Part shown: positions 1 through 6,336 of the stretch, piece by piece
How positions within the stretch are numbered: position 1 is the stretch's first letter
Layout: every line of letters begins with the position of its first letter
NCBI GenBank assembly: GCA_021781315.1
Contig: JAJXXB010000243.1
Span: forward strand, 1 to 6,599
Direction: 5' to 3'
DNA length: 6,599 nt
DNA from: Actinomycetes bacterium
Lineage (GTDB): Bacteria; Actinomycetota; Acidimicrobiia; Acidimicrobiales; RAAP-2
Made by a program: the position numbers and the translations under genes
The notes under the pieces: model-generated
What the model was told of the DNA's origin: nothing
Database searches by the model: none
Seen by the model: the letters and a program-made list of their open reading frames with translations, nothing else

Positions 1-294
1 GCCGCCGCGCGCGCGTGGCGCTTCGCGGTGCGCTTCAGCGACCGCGACGAGCTGTGGTGCGTCGAGCTCGCCCGTGGGGTCTTGCACGCGCGCCGTGGGA
101 CGTGCGCGGGCGACGTCGACGCCTCGATCACGACCTCCGCCGAGGCCTTCGCGGAATTCGCCTCGGGGGTCGAGACGCTTCGTGGTCTCGCCGCGCGCGG
201 CGCGATCGAGGTCGACGGCGACCTCGCGTCCCTCGACGCGTGGGCGGCGCTGCTCGATGACTTCGACCTCGGGTTCGAGATCGTGCTGCCGTAA
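1..294 (+). CDS. C-terminal fragment of a probable MBL-fold alkyl sulfatase (SCP2-like C-terminal domain)
   Basis: The gene is open at the left edge of the window, reads in frame 1 from base 1, and ends at TAA 292-294. The visible 97 residues hold no catalytic metal site. The pattern matches my memory of the C-terminal SCP2-like domain of linear alkyl sulfatases (SDS hydrolase type): an aromatic-rich strand (AWRFAVRFSDRDELW), a strand ending in GVLHARRG, an alternating segment DASITTSAEAF, then a helix with AIEVDGDLASLDAW and a terminal LLDDFDLGFEIVLP. In that family this domain follows the zinc-dependent MBL-fold catalytic domain and the dimerization domain, and it is thought to help bind the hydrophobic alkyl chain. 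It is followed on the same strand, after 21 bases, by an amidase gene, so the two may be co-transcribed. An isolated SCP2 sterol-carrier-like protein is the alternative, because the catalytic part is outside the window. Confidence 0.65.
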   Translation, partial: AAARAWRFAVRFSDRDELWCVELARGVLHARRGTCAGDVDASITTSAEAFAEFASGVETLRGLAARGAIEVDGDLASLDAWAALLDDFDLGFEIVLP

Positions 295-303
295 GGAAAT
301 CGA

Positions 304-310
304 GAGAGGA
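304..310 (+). promoter_or_regulatory. Ribosome binding site deciding the amidase start
   Basis: The purine run GAGAGGA ends 5 bases before ATG 316 but only 2 bases before the overlapping in-frame GTG 313. The spacing favours ATG 316 as the true start. Confidence 0.6.
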
Positions 311-315
311 CTGTG

Positions 316-1779
316 ATGACCGATCCCCACGAACCGAGCTCGTCGCTCGCCTACCTGTCGGCGGGCGAGCTCATGGACCAGTTCGCCAACGGCAGCCTCC
401 GATCGCTCGCGCTGCTCGACGTCCTGCTCGAGCGCATCGACGCGATCGATGACGCGCACTCGCCGGTGGCGCTACGCGCGATCGCGGCCCGCGACGACGG
501 CGCGCGTGCGGTGGCCGCGCAGCGTGACGAGCAGCGCGCGAGCGGCGTCATCCTCGGGCCCCTGCACGGACTACCCGTTGTGATCAAGGACAACATCGAG
601 GCGATCGGACTCCCGGGCGCGGCGGGCTCGACGGCGCTGCTGGGCCGACCGACCCGCGACGCGCCCATCGTGGCGCGGCTGCGCGCCGCGGGCGCGGTCA
701 TCGTGGGGAGCACGAACCTCAGTCAGTGGGCGAACATCCGCTCGGGGCGCTCCACGAGCGGCTGGTCGGCGACCGGAGGGCTGGTCGCCAACCCCTGGGC
801 GCTCGACCGCTCGGCCGGCGGGTCGTCGTCGGGCTCGGGCGCCGCGGTCGCGGCGGGACTCGCGCCGCTCGCGGTCGGCACCGAGACCGACGGCTCGATC
901 GTCTGCCCGGCCTCGGTGAACGGCGTCGTCGGACTGAAGCCGACGGTGGGGGTCGTCCCCGCTACCCACGTGGTGCCGATCAGCGCCAGCCAGGACAGCC
1001 CGGGTCCGATGGGTCGCACCGTCGCCGACGTCGCCCGGCTCTTCGCGGTGCTCTCGGGCACGTCGCCGGTCGAACTCGCGCGCTCGCGCGTCGCGGTCGC
1101 GGCCAACTGGCGTACCGGACATCCGGCGACCGACGAACGCTTCGACGAGGTCGTCGCCGCACTCGCGGCGGCCGGCGTCTACGTCACCCTCCGGGAGGTC
1201 CCCGAGCCCGGACCCGAACAGCAGCAGGACGAACTCGACGTCTTGCTCGGAGAGCTCGTGGACGACCTCTCGTCCTACCTCGCTGACCGACCGGGCGATG
1301 GGGTGCGGTCCCTCGCCGAGGTCGTGGACTACGAGGATCGCCACCGGACCCGCGAGCAGCCCTACTTCGGTCACGACCTCTTCCTCATGGCCCTCGCGAC
1401 GGGCGGGCGCGCCGGCGCCGCGTACGCCGCCGCCCGGGCGCGCAACCTCGCGTGGGCCCGCGAGGTCTGCCTCGGACCCGCGCTCAAGGACGTCGACGTG
1501 CTCCTCGCGCCGGCCTACGGTCCCGCGTGGAAGAGCGACCTCATCGTCGGCGGCCACCCGGGTCCGGCGAGCGTGGCGACGACGCCGGCGGCGATCGCGG
1601 GGTGGCCGATCGCGAGCGTGCCCATCGGCTTCGTCCACGGCCTGCCGATCGGGGCGGCGATCATCGCACGGCCCCACGAGGAGTGGCAGATCCTCGAGCT
1701 GGCCGCGCGACTCGAGGCCGTCGTCGACCTCGGGTTCGACCGGTACCGACCGGGGTTCAGCGGCCCGACACGGGGCTGA
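316..1779 (+). CDS. Amidase-signature family hydrolase, peptide-amidase type
   Basis: This is a complete amidase of 487 residues, a usual length for the family. These enzymes hydrolyse carboxamides to acid plus ammonia with a Ser-cisSer-Lys triad. All three residues are visible: Lys91 in VVIKDNIE, cis-Ser170 in AGGSSSGSG, and nucleophile Ser194 in TETDGSIVCPA. The 24-residue spacing between the two serines equals that in fatty acid amide hydrolase. The stretches NLSQWANIRSG, GVVGLKPTVGVVP and ISASQDSPGPMGRTVADVA resemble bacterial peptide amidases (Stenotrophomonas Pam type, which deamidate C-terminal peptide amides) more than GatA. There is no GatB/GatC neighbour. The C-terminal segment ATTPAAIAGWPIASVP with FVHGLPIG is also typical. 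I see no signal peptide, so a cytoplasmic location is likely. ATG 316 is preferred over GTG 313 on ribosome-site spacing. The 3' end overlaps the convergent S51 gene by 23 bases. The substrate is unproven; another amide or an indoleacetamide-like compound is possible. Confidence 0.9.
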   Translation: MTDPHEPSSSLAYLSAGELMDQFANGSLRSLALLDVLLERIDAIDDAHSPVALRAIAARDDGARAVAAQRDEQRASGVILGPLHGLPVVIKDNIEAIGLPGAAGSTALLGRPTRDAPIVARLRAAGAVIVGSTNLSQWANIRSGRSTSGWSATGGLVANPWALDRSAGGSSSGSGAAVAAGLAPLAVGTETDGSIVCPASVNGVVGLKPTVGVVPATHVVPISASQDSPGPMGRTVADVARLFAVLSGTSPVELARSRVAVAANWRTGHPATDERFDEVVAALAAAGVYVTLREVPEPGPEQQQDELDVLLGELVDDLSSYLADRPGDGVRSLAEVVDYEDRHRTREQPYFGHDLFLMALATGGRAGAAYAAARARNLAWAREVCLGPALKDVDVLLAPAYGPAWKSDLIVGGHPGPASVATTPAAIAGWPIASVPIGFVHGLPIGAAIIARPHEEWQILELAARLEAVVDLGFDRYRPGFSGPTRG

Positions 1780-2539
1780 GTGGCAGCGAGACGACGGTGC
1801 CCGCGGGCCACTGCTCGCGCGACGCGTCACTGATGCGCCACACGCTCTGACGCCCGCGGACCGTCCAGGTCGCGGGACCGCCGACGAGGGCGGTCTCCTC
1901 GTCTACACCGAGCAACGTGATCGCCTCGTCGTGGGGCAGGATGAAGCGCGTCGCCACCTCGGGCATGCGCGCGAGGAAGGCGTCGTAGTGGGGGATCACG
2001 CGCAGGTGGGGCACGACGCCGAGCCCGACGGTCCCGCCGCCGCGGGGGTGGCGGATCGAGGGCACCCACGAGGTGAGCGCCATGGCTCCGGCGCTGCAGC
2101 CCGCGAGCGCCGCCCCGGCGCGCCACGCGGCCTCGATCGCCCGCCAGACCGCGGTGCCGCGCAGGGTGTCGGCGAGGAAGGTCGGGCTGCCGCCCGAGAG
2201 GTAGATGAGTCCCGCGCCCTCGACGAGCGCGGCGTTGGCCGGGTCGTTCGCGCTCGCGCGGTCGACGACCGGGACGACGACCTGGGTGACACCTAGTCGG
2301 GCCGCCTGGCGCGCGCCGAGGTCGTGCCATCGGGCGACGACGTCGGGACCGTCGGGCACGGCCGCGGTCGCCAACTGCACGTAGCGCGGGGCGCGTCCGG
2401 CGATGAGGTCGGCCTCGATGGGGGCCATGACGGGTAGGTACTCGCCGGAGCCGACGAGGGCGAGGGGCCCCGGGGATGGTGCGGCGTCGCCGGACCGGGT
2501 GGTGGCCACCTCGGTGGGCCCAGTCGCCTCGTCCGTCAC
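1757..2539 (-). CDS. Peptidase S51 family hydrolase (cyanophycinase/dipeptidase E-like)
   Basis: This protein has 260 residues and a class I glutamine-amidotransferase-like fold of the S51 family, which includes the aspartyl dipeptidase PepE and cyanophycinase. After a disordered Pro/Ala/Thr-rich stretch (1-24), the core opens with LALVGSGEY (26-34). It then shows the family glycine turn YLSGGSPTFLADTLRG (113-128) and the nucleophile elbow AGCSAGAMAL with Ser149. A catalytic His is likely His184 in VIPHYD after GLGVVPHL, near the usual S51 position; His178 is the alternative. The elbow has Ser in the nucleophile place, which separates it from true Cys amidotransferases. No signal peptide or membrane segment is seen, so it is probably cytoplasmic. 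The GTG start at 2539 overlaps the upstream stop as GTGA, and no good ribosome site is visible, so translational coupling to the DUF805 gene is likely. An in-frame GTG at 2509 is a weaker start. The substrate (beta-aspartyl dipeptide, alpha-Asp peptide or cyanophycin) cannot be read from the sequence. Confidence 0.88.
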   Translation of the reverse strand: MTDEATGPTEVATTRSGDAAPSPGPLALVGSGEYLPVMAPIEADLIAGRAPRYVQLATAAVPDGPDVVARWHDLGARQAARLGVTQVVVPVVDRASANDPANAALVEGAGLIYLSGGSPTFLADTLRGTAVWRAIEAAWRAGAALAGCSAGAMALTSWVPSIRHPRGGGTVGLGVVPHLRVIPHYDAFLARMPEVATRFILPHDEAITLLGVDEETALVGGPATWTVRGRQSVWRISDASREQWPAGTVVSLPLSPVSGR

Positions 2540-2976
2540 GAGTTCAGCGGGGCGCCACAGCCCGTGCAGTAGGCCTGCCCGGGCAGGGGCATCTTGCCGC
2601 AGCGCGTGCAGGTGGTGAACGACGTGGTGACCGCGTCATCGAGCGAACCCGAACCGGGGCGGAAGCGGTTGTTGACGAGCTTGCTCGGGTAGAGCAGGAG
2701 CACGAGTCCCCAGACCGGGATGATGCTCGTGAGCAGCCACCAGCCCGAGCGCCCGGCGTCGTGGTGGCGCCGCACGCCACACGAGATCGACGGGATGAGC
2801 AACCCGAGCGTCCACAGCGCGCCCAGCGGGCTGAGGCGGGCGATGGTGAAGACCATCGAACCGATGACCTGGAAGAGCACGAACCACCAGTACTGGGCGC
2901 GCGTGGCGAGTCCCCGGAAGTTCGCGTAGTTGCGTAGCGCGCTCGCCACCGCGCTCGTGAATCCGGTGCTTCCCAT
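2536..2976 (-). CDS. DUF805 membrane protein with C-terminal zinc ribbon
   Basis: This is a 146-residue membrane protein. The N-terminal part matches DUF805: YANFRGLATRAQYWWFVLF (17-35) and the loop GVRRHHDAGRSGWWLL (67-82) are the family's two hallmarks. Hydrophobic segments lie at about 28-45, 50-66 and 78-97. The function of DUF805 proteins is unknown. After a polar linker, the C-terminus carries two CxxC pairs, Cys123/Cys126 and Cys137/Cys140 (TCTRCGK and YCTGCG), which form a zinc-ribbon knuckle pair. DUF805 proteins often end near the LYPSKLVNNRFRPG segment, so the ribbon is an added module. ATG 2976 is chosen because the hallmark region follows it directly and TAAGG lies 9 bases upstream. 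An in-frame GTG at 3021 would add an Arg-rich stretch that is only the overlap with the upstream gene. The gene lies 11 bases after the diguanylate cyclase and shares GTGA with the S51 gene, so it is probably in their operon. Confidence 0.85.
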   Translation of the reverse strand: MGSTGFTSAVASALRNYANFRGLATRAQYWWFVLFQVIGSMVFTIARLSPLGALWTLGLLIPSISCGVRRHHDAGRSGWWLLTSIIPVWGLVLLLYPSKLVNNRFRPGSGSLDDAVTTSFTTCTRCGKMPLPGQAYCTGCGAPLNS

Positions 2977-2985
2977 AGAGCCGTA

Positions 2986-2990
2986 CCTTA
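2986..2990 (-). promoter_or_regulatory. Ribosome binding site of the DUF805 gene, overlapping the upstream stop codon
   Basis: On the minus strand TAAGG includes the TAA stop of the diguanylate cyclase gene (2988-2990) and lies 9 bases before ATG 2976. A ribosome terminating on the cyclase gene would sit on this site, which fits coupled translation. Confidence 0.45.
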
Positions 2991-4709
2991 CCGGGCGTCG
3001 ACGACGTCGGGCGGGGTCCACGTGGTGCTCACGCGATTACGGCCCTCGGTCTTGGACTGGTAGAGCGCCTCGTCGGCGTGGGCGATCGAGAGCCCGAGGT
3101 CCTGGTGACTCTCGTGGAGCGTGACGCCGACGCTCACGCTCAACGCCATCGCGGCGGCGAACCGACCCGCGGACGGGATCAACTCGACCTGGCGACGGAT
3201 CCGCTCGGCGACGTCGAGCGCGTGGGTCTCGTCGGCTTCGCGCAACACGACGAGGAACTCGTCGCCCCCGTAGCGGACCCCGAGGTCCGAGCGGCTTCGG
3301 ATGTTGGCGCGGATGACCGTCGCCACTTGACCCAACGCGTCGTCGCCGACGTCGTGGCCGAACTCGTCGTTGATCGCCTTGAACCGGTCGATGTCGATCA
3401 TGAGGATCGCACTCGGGTCGTTCGCCAGGTGCTCGTCGTTGAGTGCTCGGCGGTTGGCGAGGCCGGTCAGGGGGTCGGTGAGGCTCTCGGCGATGATCCG
3501 GGCCCGCTCCCGGTCGGCGTCGCGATGGGCCAGGTGCTCGACCAGGGCGACCTGGATCGGCTGGCTGAGCTGGACCATGGCGCGCGCGAACTGCCGGGGC
3601 AGCGACTCGCCGCCCGCGAGCACGAGGTAGACGCGGATAGCGGGCGTGTCGCCGTCGCCTGCGAGGTCGAGGTAGTTCGTACCCGCGTCGGGGGGGATCG
3701 ACGCGACGGGCGTGCCCGCGTAGTGCTCGTCGGGGGCGAATCGCAAGAGCCCTTCGGTGTCGCTCCTGACGTAGGCCTCGATGCGCTGGACGTCGAGGTG
3801 CTCGCTCAGCAGCGTCGTCGCGCGTTCGGCCAGTTCGGGGAGCGAGGCGGTGGACAGGATCGCTCGGGCCAGATTGCGTTCGAGGGCCGCGGCCGCGAGC
3901 AGGGTGGCGAGGTGGATGTCGTCCTCGGCGAGCAGGAAGATCCCGCACTCGAGGTTGGACAGGCGTTCGAAGAGATCGTCAATCAGCGGCGCGGGGATCA
4001 CGTAGCCGTGCTGGGGGGCGATCACGGTCGCGTCGGGCCAGCGCCGGTGCAGGTTGTCGAGTCCCGCGCGCAAGATGTCGCCGCTCGGCATGTAGTGCTC
4101 GTGGAAGCGGCGCATCGATTCAAAGACGGACGAGTCCTTCGCCCACAGTGACGTCGCGTCGGTGAAGCCGCCGAACAGGTCACCGGTGAACAGCACCTTC
4201 GCCGACGTCTCATAGGAGCTGAGGGCGCCGGGGAAATGGAGGTAGGGCACGAGGGTGAACGCGAGTCGACGACCCTCGCCCAGGTCGATCGCCCACCCGT
4301 GGTCCTCGATGAGGTACGGCGCCATCCTCGAGCCGTAGTGGATCAGGAGGGCCGCGGCCCGCCACTCGGTGACGATGCGCGCGTCGCGGTGCACGAGGTC
4401 ATCGAGTCTGGCGAGACCGGCGCACACGTCGGGGTCGGCGTGGTGGCAGACGACCCATCGAATGGACGCGGGGTCGATGATCGCGCGGACGTTCTCGATG
4501 ACCCCGTCGATGGTGATCGCGGACCCGGGGTCGATCAACACCGACTGGTCGCCCGCCTCGATGAGGTAGCTGTGGCACTGGAACTGGTCGTCGGACGCCA
4601 GGTTGCCGACCCACCAGACGCGTGGCGCGATCTCGATGGGACCGCGCAGTGGTCCCGCCGGGCCGTCGATCGCCGACGGCCCGTCAATCGAGCGGCTGAT
4701 TCCGGACAC
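2988..4709 (-). CDS. Diiron MBL-fold (ODP-like) sensor fused to a GAF-like region and a GGDEF diguanylate cyclase
   Basis: This is a 573-residue multidomain protein. Residues about 25-245 form a metallo-beta-lactamase fold of the flavodiiron/ODP type. Candidate iron ligands are His90, Asp92 and Asp94 (CHHADPDVCAG), His158 (PYLHFPG), Asp177 (FTGDLFGG) and His234 (APQHGYV), in the order and spacing of flavodiiron proteins. Asp92 replaces the usual Glu, and Val95 stands where the second HxExDH histidine would be. No flavodoxin domain follows. Residues about 278-395 look like a GAF domain (ILSTASLPELAERATTLLSE). Residues about 402-562 are a GGDEF domain: DPLTGLANRR (412-421), Mg-binding Asp439, guanine-contacting Asn447 and Asp456, and an intact GGDEF at 481-485. 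It should make c-di-GMP from two GTP. The inhibitory RxxD site is not canonical: the Arg place is Ser472, with Asp475 kept. There are no membrane segments. The start GTG 4709 has AGGGTGA upstream. Other members of the fold sense O2 or iron; the ligand here is inferred. Confidence 0.9.
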   Translation of the reverse strand: MSGISRSIDGPSAIDGPAGPLRGPIEIAPRVWWVGNLASDDQFQCHSYLIEAGDQSVLIDPGSAITIDGVIENVRAIIDPASIRWVVCHHADPDVCAGLARLDDLVHRDARIVTEWRAAALLIHYGSRMAPYLIEDHGWAIDLGEGRRLAFTLVPYLHFPGALSSYETSAKVLFTGDLFGGFTDATSLWAKDSSVFESMRRFHEHYMPSGDILRAGLDNLHRRWPDATVIAPQHGYVIPAPLIDDLFERLSNLECGIFLLAEDDIHLATLLAAAALERNLARAILSTASLPELAERATTLLSEHLDVQRIEAYVRSDTEGLLRFAPDEHYAGTPVASIPPDAGTNYLDLAGDGDTPAIRVYLVLAGGESLPRQFARAMVQLSQPIQVALVEHLAHRDADRERARIIAESLTDPLTGLANRRALNDEHLANDPSAILMIDIDRFKAINDEFGHDVGDDALGQVATVIRANIRSRSDLGVRYGGDEFLVVLREADETHALDVAERIRRQVELIPSAGRFAAAMALSVSVGVTLHESHQDLGLSIAHADEALYQSKTEGRNRVSTTWTPPDVVDAR

Positions 4710-4713
4710 GCAC

Positions 4714-4720
4714 TCACCCT
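4714..4720 (-). promoter_or_regulatory. Ribosome binding site of the sensor cyclase gene, overlapping a possible -10 box
   Basis: AGGGTGA on the minus strand precedes GTG 4709 by 4 bases, with the GG core 7 bases away. It contains GGTGA, complementary to the 16S 3' end, and supports this GTG start. The overlapping TAGGGT (4716-4721) lies 6 bases before the GTG and could instead be a -10 box for a leaderless transcript. I see no convincing -35 element. Confidence 0.45.
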
Positions 4721-4741
4721 ATTGCCTCGTTCGCGGGCGGT

Positions 4742-6322
4742 TCAGTCGTGACTCGGGTCGATGAGCACGCCGGGGTTGAGCAGTCCCGCCGGGTCGACGA
4801 CCCCCTTGGCCGCGCGCAGCTGTGCCGCGAAGAGGTCGGGACGCTCACGGTCGTAGCCGGGCCGGTGGTCTCGACCGACGGCGTGGTGATGGGTCACCGT
4901 GCCCCCGCCGGCGATGATCGCGTCCACGGCCGCGGCCTTCACGGTGCGCCACTGGTCGAGCCGACGGGGGCCGTCGCCGGGGGCGAGCACCGTGAAGTAC
5001 GGGGCGGCGCCATCGGGGTAGATGTGGGTGAGTCGACAGGTGACCACGCCGGGCCAGGCACCGACGTCGCGTAGTGCCCCCTCAGTGGCGAGTCGCACCT
5101 GCGCGACGAACGGCTCGAATCGGTCCCAGGTGATGGCCGTCTCGAAGGTCTCACTGATGAGCCCGAGGCGCACCAGGCTGTCGCGCACGTAGGGCGCGCG
5201 CAAGAAGGCCGAGCGCCAGGTGGCGGACGCGTCACGCGCGAGGTCCTCGCGCGGGGCGACGAACCCGCCGAAGTCCCGGGCGAGCTCGACGGCACGCGCG
5301 AGCCAGTCGTCGACGGGGTGGTCCGCTGACTCGAAGCCGAGCAGCAGCAGGTGATGGCTCCCGGCCCCCGTGACCAGCGCCTCGCCGGCGTCGAGCAGTC
5401 GGCAGTTCGTCGGCCAGAGGCCCGACTGGCCGATAGCGCGCGCGGCCCGGGCACCGTCCTCGAAGCTCGAGAACTGCGCGACCGCCGAGGCGCGAAACGT
5501 CGGGCGATCCTGCAGGCGCATCCACGCCGCGGTGATGACCCCGAGGACCCCCTCGCTGCCGATGAGGAGTCGGTCGGGCGAGGGTCCCGCGCCGGACCCG
5601 GGCAGGCGGCGCGTCTCGCTGATTCCGGCCGGGGTCAGCGCGCGCAGTGACTCGACGAACTCGTCGATGTGGGTGTGCAGGGTCGCGTAGTGCCCGCCCG
5701 ACCGCGTCGCGATCCAGCCGCCGAGTGAGGAGACCTCGAAGCTCTGGGGGAAGTGGCGAAGCGTGAGACCGTGGGGGCGCAGCTGGGCCTCGAGCGCCGG
5801 GCCGAAGACGCCGCCCTCGATGAGGGCCGCGCGCGAGGCCACGTCGACCTCGAGGACGCGGTCGAGTCGACGCAGATCCAGGCTGATGACCGGACGGTCG
5901 TCGTCGGACGGGGCCTCGACGCCACCGACGACCGAGGACCCACCGCCGTAGGGGATGACGACGGCGCCGACGTGGCTCGCCCAGTCGAGCACGGCGACGA
6001 CCCCGGCCTCGTCGGGTGGCGACGCGACGACGTCCGGCGGGTGCTCCCAGCGTCGCTCCAGCGCGCGCAGCACGTCGCGAAAGGACTTGCCGTAGGTGTG
6101 GCCGGCGCGGGTGAGGTCGTCGGCGGCGCACCACGACGCGATCGCGGCGGGCGCGGCGAGCCGTGGCGGCGCGAGGTGGATCTCGTCGGGTGTCGGCGGC
6201 GCCATCGCCGTCTCGGCGACGGGCAGAAACGGGGCGATACGCGCGGCGAGCGCCCGCTCCTCTTCCGCCGTGGGCGCCGCGTCCTCAAAGCCCCACCCCC
6301 AGAATCGTCGAGTCCGCTCCAC
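4742..6322 (-). CDS. FAD-linked oxidase, alkyldihydroxyacetonephosphate synthase-like
   Basis: This is a 526-residue flavoprotein of the VAO/FAD_binding_4 family. The N-terminus RRFWGWGFED (5-14) and the GKSFRDVLRAL motif (78-88) are typical of actinobacterial ADPS-like oxidases. The FAD-binding domain follows: PPDVVASPPDEAGVVAVLDW (96-115), the pyrophosphate loop IPYGGGSSVVGG (123-134), LRHFPQSFEVSSLGGWIATR (188-207), the GAGPSPDRLLIGSEGVLGVI segment (244-263) and QDRPTFRAS. The C-terminal cap holds THIYPDGAAPYFTVLAP (432-448) and a triple His in HHHAVGRDH (478-486). The latter corresponds to the catalytic His cluster of eukaryotic ADPS, which swaps the acyl chain of acyl-DHAP for a fatty alcohol in ether-lipid synthesis. 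A role in ether lipids or as a 2-hydroxyacid oxidase is therefore plausible but unproven. The start is GTG 6322: the family begins just here, and the open frame upstream reads nonsense antiparallel to nothing known and overlaps the previous gene. No clear ribosome site is seen. Confidence 0.85.
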   Translation of the reverse strand: MERTRRFWGWGFEDAAPTAEEERALAARIAPFLPVAETAMAPPTPDEIHLAPPRLAAPAAIASWCAADDLTRAGHTYGKSFRDVLRALERRWEHPPDVVASPPDEAGVVAVLDWASHVGAVVIPYGGGSSVVGGVEAPSDDDRPVISLDLRRLDRVLEVDVASRAALIEGGVFGPALEAQLRPHGLTLRHFPQSFEVSSLGGWIATRSGGHYATLHTHIDEFVESLRALTPAGISETRRLPGSGAGPSPDRLLIGSEGVLGVITAAWMRLQDRPTFRASAVAQFSSFEDGARAARAIGQSGLWPTNCRLLDAGEALVTGAGSHHLLLLGFESADHPVDDWLARAVELARDFGGFVAPREDLARDASATWRSAFLRAPYVRDSLVRLGLISETFETAITWDRFEPFVAQVRLATEGALRDVGAWPGVVTCRLTHIYPDGAAPYFTVLAPGDGPRRLDQWRTVKAAAVDAIIAGGGTVTHHHAVGRDHRPGYDRERPDLFAAQLRAAKGVVDPAGLLNPGVLIDPSHD

Positions 6323-6330
6323 GGAACCGG

Positions 6331-6336
6331 ACGATA
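6331..6336 (-). promoter_or_regulatory. Possible -10 box for a leaderless FAD oxidase transcript
   Basis: TATCGT on the minus strand fits TAnnnT and lies 8 bases before GTG 6322, the distance expected if transcription starts at the start codon itself. The 34-base gap to the upstream gene has no purine-rich ribosome site. The best -35 place, 17 bases further up, reads TAGCGA and matches TTGACA at only three positions, so support is modest. Confidence 0.3.

Noticed and set aside
316..1779. Calling the amidase GatA
   Set aside because: No GatB or GatC neighbours are present, and the motifs around both serines and the SQDSPGPM segment are closer to peptide amidases.
571..1830. Long open frame on the minus strand across the amidase gene
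   Set aside because: Its product is Arg/Asp-rich low-complexity protein with no recognisable domain, and the opposite strand carries an intact amidase triad. It is a by-product of high GC.
2080..2110. Reading the S51 gene as a class I glutamine amidotransferase
   Set aside because: The elbow reads GCSAGAM, so the nucleophile place is Ser, and no synthetase partner domain is present.
2977..3021. Earlier GTG start (3021) for the DUF805 gene
   Set aside because: It would add an Arg-rich 15-residue leader that overlaps the cyclase end. ATG 2976 has a ribosome site and the expected family N-terminus.
3078..4151. Long plus-strand open frame opposite the sensor cyclase gene
   Set aside because: Its composition is Val/Glu/Asp/Arg-rich, mirrors the cyclase codons and shows no motif. 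The minus-strand product has complete GGDEF and metal motifs.
4009..4640. Reading the N-terminal domain of the sensor as a hydrolytic beta-lactamase or glyoxalase II
   Set aside because: The HxHxDH zinc motif is absent. The HxDxD, His, Asp, His series fits the diiron flavodiiron/ODP branch.
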